Positions 16,561 through 24,054 of a stretch of 42,619 nt of DNA are shown piece after piece. The translations under genes and the position numbers were made by a program. The stretch's first letter is position 1; each line of letters begins with the position of its first letter. The notes under the pieces are model-generated. The model was not told the DNA's origin. It saw nothing but the letters and a program-made list of their open reading frames with translations, and did not search any database. The stretch is from Mangrovactinospora gilvigrisea. GTDB lineage: Bacteria; Actinomycetota; Actinomycetes; Streptomycetales; Streptomycetaceae. The stretch lies in assembly GCF_001879105.1 (NCBI RefSeq), contig NZ_MLCF01000132.1, forward strand, positions 1-42,619, in the 5' to 3' direction.

Positions 16561-17601
16561 ATGACGATCGGGGAGTTCGCCCGGGCCACCGGGCTTTCGG
16601 CGAAGGCGCTGAGGCTCTACGACGACGTCGGGCTGCTGCGGCCGCACCGGGTCGACCCGGGCACCGGCTACCGGCACTACGCCGAGGAGCAGGTCGCCAG
16701 GGCGCTGCTGATCGCCCGGCTGCGGCACCTCGGGATGCCGCTGGAGCGGATCCGCAGCGTGCTGGACCGCCCCGCGGGGCATGCCGCGGCCGGCGAGCTC
16801 ACCGCGTTCTGGGCGGAGACCGAGGCGGCCCTCGCCGAGCGGCGCCGCCTCGCCGAGCGCCTCGTCGACCAGCTCACCGGCGCCGGCCCGGCGCCCGGCG
16901 GGCCGGAGCTGACGCTGCGGCACGCCTCCCGCTGCGAGCGCGGCCTGGTGCGCCCCGCCAACCACGACGCGGCCCGCGCGGACGCGCAGGTGCTGGCCGT
17001 CGCCGACGGCTACGGTCCGGACGGCGGGCGCGCCGCCGCCGCGGCCGTCCGGGCGCCGCGCGGCGGCGATCCGGCGGCGGTCGCCGCCGAGCGGGTGCGC
17101 GCCGCGCTGCACCGGATCGGGGCGGCCGGCGGCGCGGGCTCCGGCACCACCCTGACGGCGCTGCTCCGGCCCGCGCCGACCGCGTCCGCCCTGACCGTGC
17201 TGCACGCCGGCGACTCGCGCGCCTATCTGCTGCGCGACGGCGGCCTCTTCCGGATCACCCGGGACGACTCGCACGTCCAGGCGCTGGTGGAGGCCGGGCG
17301 CCTCACCGGCCCCGAGGCCGAGCAGCACCCGGAGCGCCCGCTGCTGCTGCGCGCCCTGGACGGGCGCAGCGCGCCGCGGGCCGTCGCCGAGCGGGAGATC
17401 CGTGCCGGCGACCGCTACCTGCTCTGCACGGACGGGCTCTGCGCGGTCGTCGCCGAGCCGGAGCTGCGCCGCACCCTCGCCGACGACCGGACGGCCGGCG
17501 ATCCGGACGCCGCCGCGGACGCGCTGCTGGCGCTGGCCCACCGGGCGGGCGCGCCGGACAACATCGCGCTGGTGGTCGCGGACGCGGCGCCGTCCCCGTA
17601 A
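16561..17601 (+). CDS. MerR-family regulator fused to PP2C-type phosphatase domain
   Basis: A 346-residue two-domain protein. Residues 1 to about 75 are a MerR DNA-binding domain (TIGEFARATGLSAKALRLYDDVGLLRPHRV, then GYRHYAEEQVARALLIARLRHLGMPLERI), followed by a helical linker. From about residue 118 there is a PP2C-like phosphatase: NHDAARA, LAVADGYGPDG, GTTLTALL, LHAGDSRAYLLRDG, LCTDGL and PDNIALVVAD. The Asp residues that bind metal in PP2C enzymes appear present, so catalysis is plausible. ATG 16561 has GAGGA at 16547-16551; a GTG at 16513 overlapping the ABC-F stop is an alternative start. The 44-base gap suggests an operon with the ABC-F gene. Confidence 0.88.
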   Translation: MTIGEFARATGLSAKALRLYDDVGLLRPHRVDPGTGYRHYAEEQVARALLIARLRHLGMPLERIRSVLDRPAGHAAAGELTAFWAETEAALAERRRLAERLVDQLTGAGPAPGGPELTLRHASRCERGLVRPANHDAARADAQVLAVADGYGPDGGRAAAAAVRAPRGGDPAAVAAERVRAALHRIGAAGGAGSGTTLTALLRPAPTASALTVLHAGDSRAYLLRDGGLFRITRDDSHVQALVEAGRLTGPEAEQHPERPLLLRALDGRSAPRAVAEREIRAGDRYLLCTDGLCAVVAEPELRRTLADDRTAGDPDAAADALLALAHRAGAPDNIALVVADAAPSP

Positions 17602-17700
17602 TGGCGCACCACCGGCGGGTGGGGATCCGCCTGACTTGGAAGACTCGGAGGCCGGATACTGATGACCGGCCGTCACCTCACCGCTGAAGGGATCCCGACC

Positions 17701-18342
17701 ATGGGCAGCAAGCAGCGCACCGCCGGCGCATCGGCCAAGGCCGCGAAGGCGGCCCGGGCGACGAGGTGCGGAGGGCGGCGGCGCTCCGGCAGCGTCCGCC
17801 ACGACCTGGGGATGCTGGCCCTGCGGGTGGGCACCGGCGCGGTGCTCTGCGCGCACGGCGGGCAGAAGCTGTTCGGCTGGTTCGGCGGCGGTGGCATCGA
17901 GGGCACCGCGGCGGCGATGGACCACATGGGGTACCGCCCGGGCAAGGCGAACGCGGTGATGGCCGGGCTGGGCGAGTTCGGCGGCGGCGCGGCGCTGGCG
18001 CTGGGCCTGGGCACCCCGGTGGCGGGCGCGGCGGCGGCCGGGACGATGGCCGGGGCGGCGGCGGTGCACGCGCCGTCCGGGTTCTTCGCGCAGGAGGGCG
18101 GGCTGGAGTACCCGGCGTTCCTGGGCTTCGCCGCGGCGGCGGTGGGCCTGTCGGGGGCAGGCCGGCTGTCGCTGGACCACCTGACCCGCCACCGCTACGA
18201 CAAGGCCTGGATGGTGCTGGCCGCGTTCGCGGGGACGGGCCTGGCGGTCCGCGCGGTGCTGCGGAAGCGGGACGCGGACGTCGCCGCCGCGGAGGCGGCC
18301 GAGGAGCGCGAGGCGGACGAGGAGTCCGCGGGCCTGCGCTGA
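17701..18342 (+). CDS. DoxX family membrane protein
   Basis: A 213-residue protein with a basic N-terminus and four predicted membrane spans, beginning MLALRVGTGAVLCAHGGQKLFGWFGGGG, the classic DoxX opening. GEFGGGAALALGLGTP and a later GFFAQEGGLEYPAFLGFAAAAVG also fit. The DoxX family includes quinone-related and redox-stress membrane proteins, and the specific role here is unknown. Start ATG 17701 follows GAAGGGA. ATG 17662 in the same frame, preceded by CGGAGG, is possible and would add 13 residues. The tail is acidic (EEREADEESAG). Confidence 0.85.
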   Translation: MGSKQRTAGASAKAAKAARATRCGGRRRSGSVRHDLGMLALRVGTGAVLCAHGGQKLFGWFGGGGIEGTAAAMDHMGYRPGKANAVMAGLGEFGGGAALALGLGTPVAGAAAAGTMAGAAAVHAPSGFFAQEGGLEYPAFLGFAAAAVGLSGAGRLSLDHLTRHRYDKAWMVLAAFAGTGLAVRAVLRKRDADVAAAEAAEEREADEESAGLR

Positions 18343-18349
18343 GGCCGCG

Positions 18350-18838
18350 TCAGGCCGCGGGGCGCCGCGCCCCCGCGGCGGCGAGGGCGTCGCCGGCGAG
18401 GCGGTAGACGGTCCAGCCGTCCATCGGGGTGGCGCCGAGCGACTTGTAGAAGGCGATGGACGGCTCGTTCCAGTCCAGCACCGACCACTCCAGGCGGCCG
18501 TAGCCGCGCTCGGCGCAGATCCGGGCCAGGTTGGTGAGCAGCGCCTTGCCGTGCCCGCCGCCGCGCGCCTCGGGGCGGACGTAGAGGTCCTCCAGGTAGA
18601 TCCCGTGCGTGCCGTTCCAGGTGCTGAAGTTGCGGAACCACAGCGCGAAGCCCACCGTGCGGCCGGTGGCCTCGTCCTCGGCGACGTGCGCGAACGCCGC
18701 GGGGTGGGGGCCGAAGAGCGCGTCGTCCAGCTGGTCCGTGGTGGCGCGGGCCTCGTCCGGCAGGCGCTCGTACTCCGCGAGTTCGCGGATCATCGCGTGG
18801 ATCTCGGTCACGTCGGCGGGCGTGGCTTCTCTGATCAT
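18350..18838 (-). CDS. GNAT N-acetyltransferase, diamine/thialysine acetyltransferase-like
   Basis: A 162-residue GNAT protein. The order is MIREATPADVTEIHAMIRELAEYER, LYVRPEARGGGHGKALLTNLA (acetyl-CoA-binding motif A) and LDWNEPSIAFYKSLGATPMDGW (motif B). The segment NFSTWNGTHGIYLEDLYV is typical of the spermidine/thialysine acetyltransferase subgroup, so an amine or polyamine substrate is plausible. It ends 7 bases from the convergent DoxX stop. The start MIREAT at 18836-18838 faces the divergent MFS gene. No active-site gap is seen. Confidence 0.92.
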   Translation of the reverse strand: MIREATPADVTEIHAMIRELAEYERLPDEARATTDQLDDALFGPHPAAFAHVAEDEATGRTVGFALWFRNFSTWNGTHGIYLEDLYVRPEARGGGHGKALLTNLARICAERGYGRLEWSVLDWNEPSIAFYKSLGATPMDGWTVYRLAGDALAAAGARRPAA

Positions 18839-18884
18839 GCCTAGACCCTAGCCGTGCCTCCTCGGGCCCCCGATTGTGCGGGGT

Positions 18885-18930
18885 ACCGAAAGGTTCGGTC
18901 CCCGAGCTATATTGGTCGGTGTCCGAACCA
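18885..18930. promoter_or_regulatory. Operator-like inverted repeats around the MFS promoter
   Basis: A perfect dyad ACCGAA-AGG-TTCGGT (18885-18899) is followed by a -10-like TATATT (18908-18913). A second imperfect dyad follows (TGGTCGG 18913-18919, CCGAACCA 18923-18930). Both share a CCGAA/TTCGG half-site and flank the -10 box 20-65 bases before the MFS start. The MarR protein encoded after the pump is the obvious candidate to bind here. Confidence 0.5.
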
Positions 18931-18950
18931 TTTATCGCCGGAGCCGCCCC

Positions 18951-20408
18951 GTGAGCCACGCCGCCGTCCGCCTGCCGGCCCTGCTGACCACGGAGCGACC
19001 GCGCCCCGAGGCCGTGCGGAGCCGCCCGGGGGCCTGGGCGCTCGCGGTGGGCACGGTCTGCTTCGGCGCGTTCATGGGGCAGCTGGACGCCAGCATCGTC
19101 ACCCTCACCTACGGCAGCCTGCGCACCGAGTTCCACACCTCGCTCGCCGCCGTGCAGTGGGTGTCGCTGGCCTATCTGCTGACGCTCGTCGCCCTGCTGA
19201 TACCGGTGGGGCGGCTCTCCGACGCGCACGGCCGCAAGCTGCTCTACCTCTACGGCTTCGTCCTGTTCACCGCTGCCTCCGCGGCCTGCGGCTTCGCGCC
19301 GACGCTGGGGCTGCTGGTGGTCTTCCGGGCGGTGCAGGCGGTCGGCGCGGCGATGCTGCAGGCCAACAGCGTCGCCCTGGTCACCACCAGCGCCCCGCGC
19401 GCGCGGATGCGCACCGCGCTGGGCATCCAGGCCGCCGGGCAGGCGCTGGGGCTGGCGCTCGGCCCGACGATCGGCGGCGCGATGGTGGCCACCATCGGCT
19501 GGCGCTGGGTCTTCTGGATCAACGTGCCGATCGGCATCGTCGCCGTGGTCGCCGGGCACTACCTGCTGCCGCGCACCCGGCACCGGAACGCCGGCTCCGG
19601 CTTCGACTGGGCCGGGCTGGCGCTGCTCACCGTCGCGACCACCGCGCTGCTGCTCGGCATCTCCGCGGCCTCCGGGCTGAGCCTGCCGGCCTGGTCGGTG
19701 GTGGCGCTCTTCGCGGTCGCGGTCGCGGCCGGCTGGGGCTTCGTCCGGCGGCAGGGCCGGGCCCGCGACCCGCTGCTGTCGCTGCGGCTGCTGCGGGTGC
19801 GGTCGGTGTCGTCCGGGCTGGTCGGCGCGCTCTGCGCCTATCTGGCGCTGTTCGGCCCGCTGGTGCTGGTGCCGCAGGTGCTGCGCGCGCACGGCGACGG
19901 CGCGCTGGCGGCGGGCGTCATGCTGACCGCCCTGCCGGCCGGGTTCGCGGTCGCCGCGACCCTCGCCGACCGGGTGCTGCCGCGCGGGCTGTCGGACCGG
20001 GCGCGGTGCACCGCCGGCGGCGTCGTGGTGGCCGCGGCGCTGGTCGGCCTGCTGCTGACGCCCGCGGTGCCGGGGGTGCTGGTGCCGCTGCTCGGCGTGC
20101 TGGGGCTGGGCCTGGGGCTCTTCATGCCGTCGAACAACGCGCTGGTGATGGCGTCCATCCCGACCGAGTTCGCGGGCACCGGCGGCGGACTGGTGAACAT
20201 GGCGCGCGGGCTCGGCACGGCGCTGGGGGTGGCGCTGGTGACGCTCGGCATGCACCTCGGCGGGAACGCCGGGGCGTGGGGCGTGCTGGTGGCGGCGGGG
20301 GTGCTCGCGCTGCTCAGCGGGCTGGGCGGAGCGGGGGGAGTCCGCAGGTCGGGCACGGGGCGTCCGATCCGCGGAACGGTTCGTGAGACGGACGGTCCGC
20401 TCGGTTAG
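18951..20408 (+). CDS. MFS drug efflux transporter, DHA2 (EmrB/QacA) family
   Basis: A 485-residue integral membrane protein with about 14 spans, the DHA2 pattern. Motif C-like and antiporter segments are visible (GQLDASIVTLTYGSLRTEF, then GRLSDAHGRKLLYLYGF as motif A, and QAAGQALGLALGPTIGGAM as motif C). Near the end MASIPTEFAGTGGGLVNMAR fits the family. GTG 18951 was chosen because the upstream in-frame start at 18876 lies inside the operator/promoter region. Proton-driven export of a toxic compound or metabolite is the expected role. The MarR regulator begins 9 bases after the stop, so the two are cotranscribed. Confidence 0.92.
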   Translation: MSHAAVRLPALLTTERPRPEAVRSRPGAWALAVGTVCFGAFMGQLDASIVTLTYGSLRTEFHTSLAAVQWVSLAYLLTLVALLIPVGRLSDAHGRKLLYLYGFVLFTAASAACGFAPTLGLLVVFRAVQAVGAAMLQANSVALVTTSAPRARMRTALGIQAAGQALGLALGPTIGGAMVATIGWRWVFWINVPIGIVAVVAGHYLLPRTRHRNAGSGFDWAGLALLTVATTALLLGISAASGLSLPAWSVVALFAVAVAAGWGFVRRQGRARDPLLSLRLLRVRSVSSGLVGALCAYLALFGPLVLVPQVLRAHGDGALAAGVMLTALPAGFAVAATLADRVLPRGLSDRARCTAGGVVVAAALVGLLLTPAVPGVLVPLLGVLGLGLGLFMPSNNALVMASIPTEFAGTGGGLVNMARGLGTALGVALVTLGMHLGGNAGAWGVLVAAGVLALLSGLGGAGGVRRSGTGRPIRGTVRETDGPLG

Positions 20409-20417
20409 GCTTCGGCC

Positions 20418-20921
20418 ATGTCCGCCCAGTCGCCCGCGCGTTCGTCGTCCGAAGCGTCCCCCGACGTGGTGTCGGGTGCGCCCGATGCCCGGCTGCTCAC
20501 CGATGCGGTGACGCGGCTGCGGCGGGCGCTGCGGCAGTCCATCCGCACGGACTATCCGTGGGAGCAGCTGCCGATGGCCCAGGTGGAGCTGTTGCAGGTG
20601 CTGCACGAGCACTCGCCCGCGCGGATCGGCGACCTGGCGACGCGTCAGCGGCTGGCGACGTCGACGGTGAGCGGGCTCATCGGGCAGATGATCAGCGCGG
20701 GGCTGGTGGCGCGGGAGGTCGATCCGGGGGATCGGCGGGCATCGGTGGTGACGCTGACGGAGGCGGGCGAGGAGCAGCTGGACGCGTGGCTGCGGGCGCA
20801 CGAGCGGCGGATAGACGCGGCGCTGGGCGAGTTGGGCGCCGAGGAGCGGGTGCGGGTGCGGGAGGCGCTGCCCGCGCTGTTCAAGCTGGCCGAGGTGCTG
20901 GGGGCGGACGGCGCGGAGTAG
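20418..20921 (+). CDS. MarR family transcriptional regulator
   Basis: A 167-residue winged-helix regulator. The recognition region is ARIGDLATRQRLATSTVSGLIGQMISAGLVAREVDPGDRRASVVTLTEAGEE, the standard MarR helix-turn-helix and wing. The start MSAQSPARSSS at 20418 lies 9 bases after the MFS stop. It most likely represses the pump operon through the dyads upstream of the pump, with ligand release. A GGAACGGTTC element just upstream of this gene (about 20373-20382) resembles the same half-site and may be a further site. Confidence 0.93.
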   Translation: MSAQSPARSSSEASPDVVSGAPDARLLTDAVTRLRRALRQSIRTDYPWEQLPMAQVELLQVLHEHSPARIGDLATRQRLATSTVSGLIGQMISAGLVAREVDPGDRRASVVTLTEAGEEQLDAWLRAHERRIDAALGELGAEERVRVREALPALFKLAEVLGADGAE

Positions 20922-20985
20922 CCCGCGGCCGGCCGTGGTCGCCGTCGCCGCTCGACCCGCGGCCGGCCGTGGTCGCCGTCGCCGC
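20922..20985 (+). repeat. 30-bp perfect direct repeat
   Basis: The 30-bp unit beginning CCCGCGGCCGGCCGTGGTCG occurs at 20922-20951 and again at 20956-20985, separated by TCGA. It lies immediately after the MarR stop in a 359-bp convergent intergenic region. It is probably a local duplication. Confidence 0.9.
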
Positions 20986-21039
20986 CCCTCCGCCCCGGCA
21001 CCCCACCCGGTGCGGGCCGGGCCCCCGGATAGCGGGGGG

Positions 21040-21067
21040 CTGCGCCGTCTCCGACGGCTCTCCGCAG
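21040..21067. terminator. Hairpin in convergent intergenic region
   Basis: A stem of GCCGTC-TCC-GACGGC (21044-21058) is enclosed by outer arms CTGCG (21040-21044) and CGCAG (21063-21067). It is placed to terminate the MFS-marR transcript and possibly the opposing ABC operon. Nothing else supportable was seen in 20986-21280. Confidence 0.5.
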
Positions 21068-21280
21068 CGTCGCGCCGCCCGCCACGCCCTTCACGCCGCA
21101 TCGCCCGGAGGCCGGCCCGACCCACTGCCACGGCCTCCGTGCGGCACGCCGACAGGATGCACCCGACGCCGCTGCTTCCTCCGCCCGGATGGCGGGGCTG
21201 AGCGCGCTTGGCGAAGTAGGGCACACTTCCCGCGCCGCCCGGCACGCACATCTGCGGCGTTGCCCCTTCGCCGAACCCGC

Positions 21281-22663
21281 TTAGTGGGCGACGATGAGGT
21301 ACCAGAGGGGTGGGAAGAGGGCCTGGAAGAGGCGGGGGGACCGGGTTGCCGCGTTGCAGGCCAGGGCCAGGGCCGCGAGGCCCAGGGTGACCGCCTCCCA
21401 CGTCGGGGACGGGTTGCGGAGGGCCGCCGGCGCGGACGCGGCCACCGTCACCGCCAGGCCCGCCAGGACCGTCGCGAGGCGGCGGCGTCCCGGGGACGGG
21501 CACGCGGCGACGATGTCCGAGGCCGGGCTCGGCGCCGGCACCCCCAGCCGCGACCACGCCGGCATCAGCGCGATCCACACCGCCGGCGCCGCCCCCGCGG
21601 TGAACCCCGCCGCCACCGCGGTCAGCGCGAGCAGCGGCAGCCACCACCAGGGCTGGCCCAAGAGCAGCAGCCGCACCTCGGCGAGCAGCGGGAACGGCCG
21701 GTCGAGGGCGGGCGGTGGAGCCCCGAGCCCCGCCGTTCTGAACCGCGCGGCCTGCGCGGCCTGCGCGGCCTGCGCCGCCTCGGCGCGGCCCGCGGGGCGC
21801 GGCGGCATCAGCCGGTACCAGGCGCACGGGGCGAGGACGAGCGCCAGCGCCAGCGCCGCCAGCGCGACCGCCTGCGGCACCAGCTCCAGCCAACTGCCCG
21901 CCGGCAGGCCCGCCCAGTGGACGACCTCCCGGGAGGGGCCGTTCATCGTCAGCCCGACGCCGAACTCCATCCGGTGCGGGTCGTCGCCCTGCGCCACCAC
22001 CGCGTCCCGCAGCGAGCGGGTGATCCGCCCCATGCCGAGCAGGTCGAGGCCGCGGCCGCTCTGGCCGCCGATGACCAGCACCATCCACACGACGAACCAC
22101 AGCGCCGCCCCCGCGGCGCCGCGCAGCGGCCGGACGGTGTCCCAGAGCACCGCCGCGCCCGCGGCGAGCAGCAGCAGCGGCAGCTCGACCACCGCGAGCG
22201 GCAGCAGGAGTGCCACCGGGTCGATGCGGGTCGACTCGCCGCGCAGCAGCTGGATGGCGACCGCCGTGCCCAGCAGCACCAGCGCCCCGGAGAGCAGCAC
22301 CAGCACCGCGCCGCCGAAGCGTCCCAGCAGATGGGACGCGGTGGGCCGGGATGTGGACGCGACGAGCTCGGCGACGCCCTCCGCCTCGTCGCGGGCGAGC
22401 GCGCCCCGCACGGCGGCGAAGCCCGCGAAGGAGAGCCAGAGCCCGCCGGCCATCGCCGTCACCGCGGCGAGGTAGCCGGTGGTGAACTCGCCGCGGTAGG
22501 GGCCGAGTTCCAGGACCTGGAAGGCGGCGTCCCGGGGCGGCGCGGCCAGCAGCCCCAGCAGCACCGACCCGACGAGCATCACCAGGTAGGCCGGGCCGCG
22601 GCGGCGGATCCGGAAGTCGGCGCGGGTGGAGGCGAGCGCCGCGGAGGCGACGGCGAGGCTCAT
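21281..22663 (-). CDS. ABC transporter permease
   Basis: A 460-residue membrane protein with about 10-12 hydrophobic spans (PAYLVMLVGSVLLGLL at the start, LLLPLAVVELPLLLLAAGAAVL, then ALWFVVWMVLVIGG, and AVALAALALALVLAPCAWYRL). A cytoplasmic loop contains an EAAQAAQAAQAAR repeat encoded by 9-bp units at about 21745-21780. It overlaps the ATPase gene by 4 bases and must be its membrane partner. The fold resembles ABC-2-type exporters that carry no substrate-binding protein. The substrate is unknown. Its placement behind a two-component system suggests induction by a cell-envelope or drug signal. Confidence 0.85.
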   Translation of the reverse strand: MSLAVASAALASTRADFRIRRRGPAYLVMLVGSVLLGLLAAPPRDAAFQVLELGPYRGEFTTGYLAAVTAMAGGLWLSFAGFAAVRGALARDEAEGVAELVASTSRPTASHLLGRFGGAVLVLLSGALVLLGTAVAIQLLRGESTRIDPVALLLPLAVVELPLLLLAAGAAVLWDTVRPLRGAAGAALWFVVWMVLVIGGQSGRGLDLLGMGRITRSLRDAVVAQGDDPHRMEFGVGLTMNGPSREVVHWAGLPAGSWLELVPQAVALAALALALVLAPCAWYRLMPPRPAGRAEAAQAAQAAQAARFRTAGLGAPPPALDRPFPLLAEVRLLLLGQPWWWLPLLALTAVAAGFTAGAAPAVWIALMPAWSRLGVPAPSPASDIVAACPSPGRRRLATVLAGLAVTVAASAPAALRNPSPTWEAVTLGLAALALACNAATRSPRLFQALFPPLWYLIVAH

Positions 22664-23601
22664 GCCGGCACCCCCGCGCCCACGCCCGCGGCGAACGCCG
22701 CCGACGGCTGCTCGCCCACCAGCAGCCGGTAGGCGTCCTCCAGCTCCGGCGCCGCCGGCGCGGCGCCCTCCGGCGGACGCCCGCCCGGGGCCAGCAGCCG
22801 CACCCGCACGCCGTGCTCGGCGCGCGCCGTCCGGACGATCTGCCAGCGGGCCCGCATCAGGGGCAGCTCACTGCTCGGGACGACCGTCTCGAAGACCGAG
22901 CCGGCGGTGTGCCGCAGCAGCTCGGCGACCGTCCCGGCGCGGCGCAGCCGTCCGCCCGAGAGCACCGCGATGCGGTCCGCGGAGGCCGCCGCGTCGGTGA
23001 CGATGTGCGTGGAGAGCAGCACGATGCGATCCGCGGCCAACTCGCCGAGCAGATCGAGGAAGCGGGACCGCTCGCCCGGGTCGAGGCCCACCGTCGGCTC
23101 GTCGACGATCAGCAGCCGCGGGTCGTTGAGCAGCGCCTGGGCGATGCCGACCCGCTGCCGCATGCCGCCGGACATCGCGCCCAGCCGGCGGTTCGCCTCC
23201 CCGCCGAGGTTGACGGCCGCCAGCAGCTCGGCGGTCCGGGCGCGGGCCGCGCGGTGCGGCAGTCCCTTGGCGGCGGCGAGGTAGCGGAGGAACTCGGCGG
23301 CGGTGAGCCGGGCGGGGGCGCCGAAGTCCTGCGGCAGATAGCCCAGGACGCGGCGCAGCGGCTCCGGGCGGCGCGCGGTGTCGGTGCCGTTCCACAGCAC
23401 CCGCCCGGCGGTCGGCCGGACGACGGTGGCGAGGATCCGCATCAGCGTCGACTTCCCCGCGCCGTTGGGGCCCAGCAGCGCGACGACGCCCGGCCCGAGG
23501 TCGAGCGAGAGCCGCTCCAGCGCGGGGTGCCCGGCGCCGCGGTGGGTGTGCGAGACGTTGTCGAGGGTGAGCCGGGGCGGCTGCTGCCGAGGCGCCGTCA
23601 C
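22660..23601 (-). CDS. ABC transporter ATP-binding protein
   Basis: A 313-residue ABC ATPase of the CcmA/DrrA exporter type. Walker A is LLGPNGAGKSTLMRIL, the Q-loop region is LPQDFG, the signature is MSGGMRQRVGIAQALLNDP, Walker B is LLIVDEPTVGLDP and the H-loop is LLSTHIV. A C-terminal extension of about 90 residues (from the GTVAELL segment) is typical of exporters. It overlaps the lipoprotein gene upstream and the permease gene downstream by 4 bases each, so the three are translationally coupled. It hydrolyses ATP at the inner face of the membrane. Confidence 0.93.
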   Translation of the reverse strand: MTAPRQQPPRLTLDNVSHTHRGAGHPALERLSLDLGPGVVALLGPNGAGKSTLMRILATVVRPTAGRVLWNGTDTARRPEPLRRVLGYLPQDFGAPARLTAAEFLRYLAAAKGLPHRAARARTAELLAAVNLGGEANRRLGAMSGGMRQRVGIAQALLNDPRLLIVDEPTVGLDPGERSRFLDLLGELAADRIVLLSTHIVTDAAASADRIAVLSGGRLRRAGTVAELLRHTAGSVFETVVPSSELPLMRARWQIVRTARAEHGVRVRLLAPGGRPPEGAAPAAPELEDAYRLLVGEQPSAAFAAGVGAGVPA

Positions 23602-23978
23602 TTGGCGCCGCCCTTCAGGCGGGTGGGCTCGCCGTCGCGCAGCACGGTGACGCCCTTGGGGACCTCGACGCGGAACCGGGCGTCGCAGATGGCGAGCCAG
23701 CGGCAGCCGGCCTCCAGGTTGAGGCGGTGGCCGCGGAGCGTCCTGGTGAGGAGCTTCTCGCCGGCCTTGTGGTCGAAGCGGCGGACCACCGTGACGGTGC
23801 CCGGCCGGGCGGTGGCGACCAGGTCGGTGGGGGTGCCGTGGGCGCGCACGTCCAGGGTGCGGCCGGTGAAGGCGAAGTCCTTGGACTCGGGCTTGGCGTT
23901 GCGGTAGTCGGGCCCGCTGCAGGCCGCGGTCGCGGCAAGGGCGGTCAGGGCTGCTGCGGTGACGATGAGGCGTCGCAT
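23598..23978 (-). CDS. Small putative lipoprotein
   Basis: A 126-residue protein with a lipoprotein-type signal (MRRLIVTAAALTALAATAACSG, with Cys20 as the likely lipidated residue; the -3 position is Thr rather than Leu, slightly off consensus). The mature part is beta-rich (RTLDVRAHGTPTDLVATARPGTVTVVRRFDHKAG), ends with KGVTVLRDGEPTRLKGGAK and contains two further Cys (GCRWLAICDA). The family is not named. The 4-base overlap with the ATPase gene ties it to the transporter. It may be a surface sensor or accessory of the exporter, or an immunity-like protein; this is inference. Confidence 0.78.
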   Translation of the reverse strand: MRRLIVTAAALTALAATAACSGPDYRNAKPESKDFAFTGRTLDVRAHGTPTDLVATARPGTVTVVRRFDHKAGEKLLTRTLRGHRLNLEAGCRWLAICDARFRVEVPKGVTVLRDGEPTRLKGGAK

Positions 23979-24054
23979 GCGGACAGCGTCGCCGCCCGGG
24001 GGCGGGGTCCGCCTCTGCCGTTCGGCAGATATCGGCGCCCCGGTTCCGGGCCGG

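Noticed and set aside
18885..18899. GGTTCGG element read as a tRNA T-loop
   Set aside because: No acceptor, anticodon or D-arm could be folded around it.
20922..20985. Direct repeats considered as a CRISPR array
   Set aside because: Only two copies separated by 4 bases; there is no spacer of normal length and no cas gene.
18195..22100. A very long (about 1300-codon) open frame on the minus strand across the MFS and marR genes
   Set aside because: Composition is Arg/Gly/Pro/His-rich without any domain, and it runs antisense to clear MFS and MarR genes. It is an artefact of high GC.
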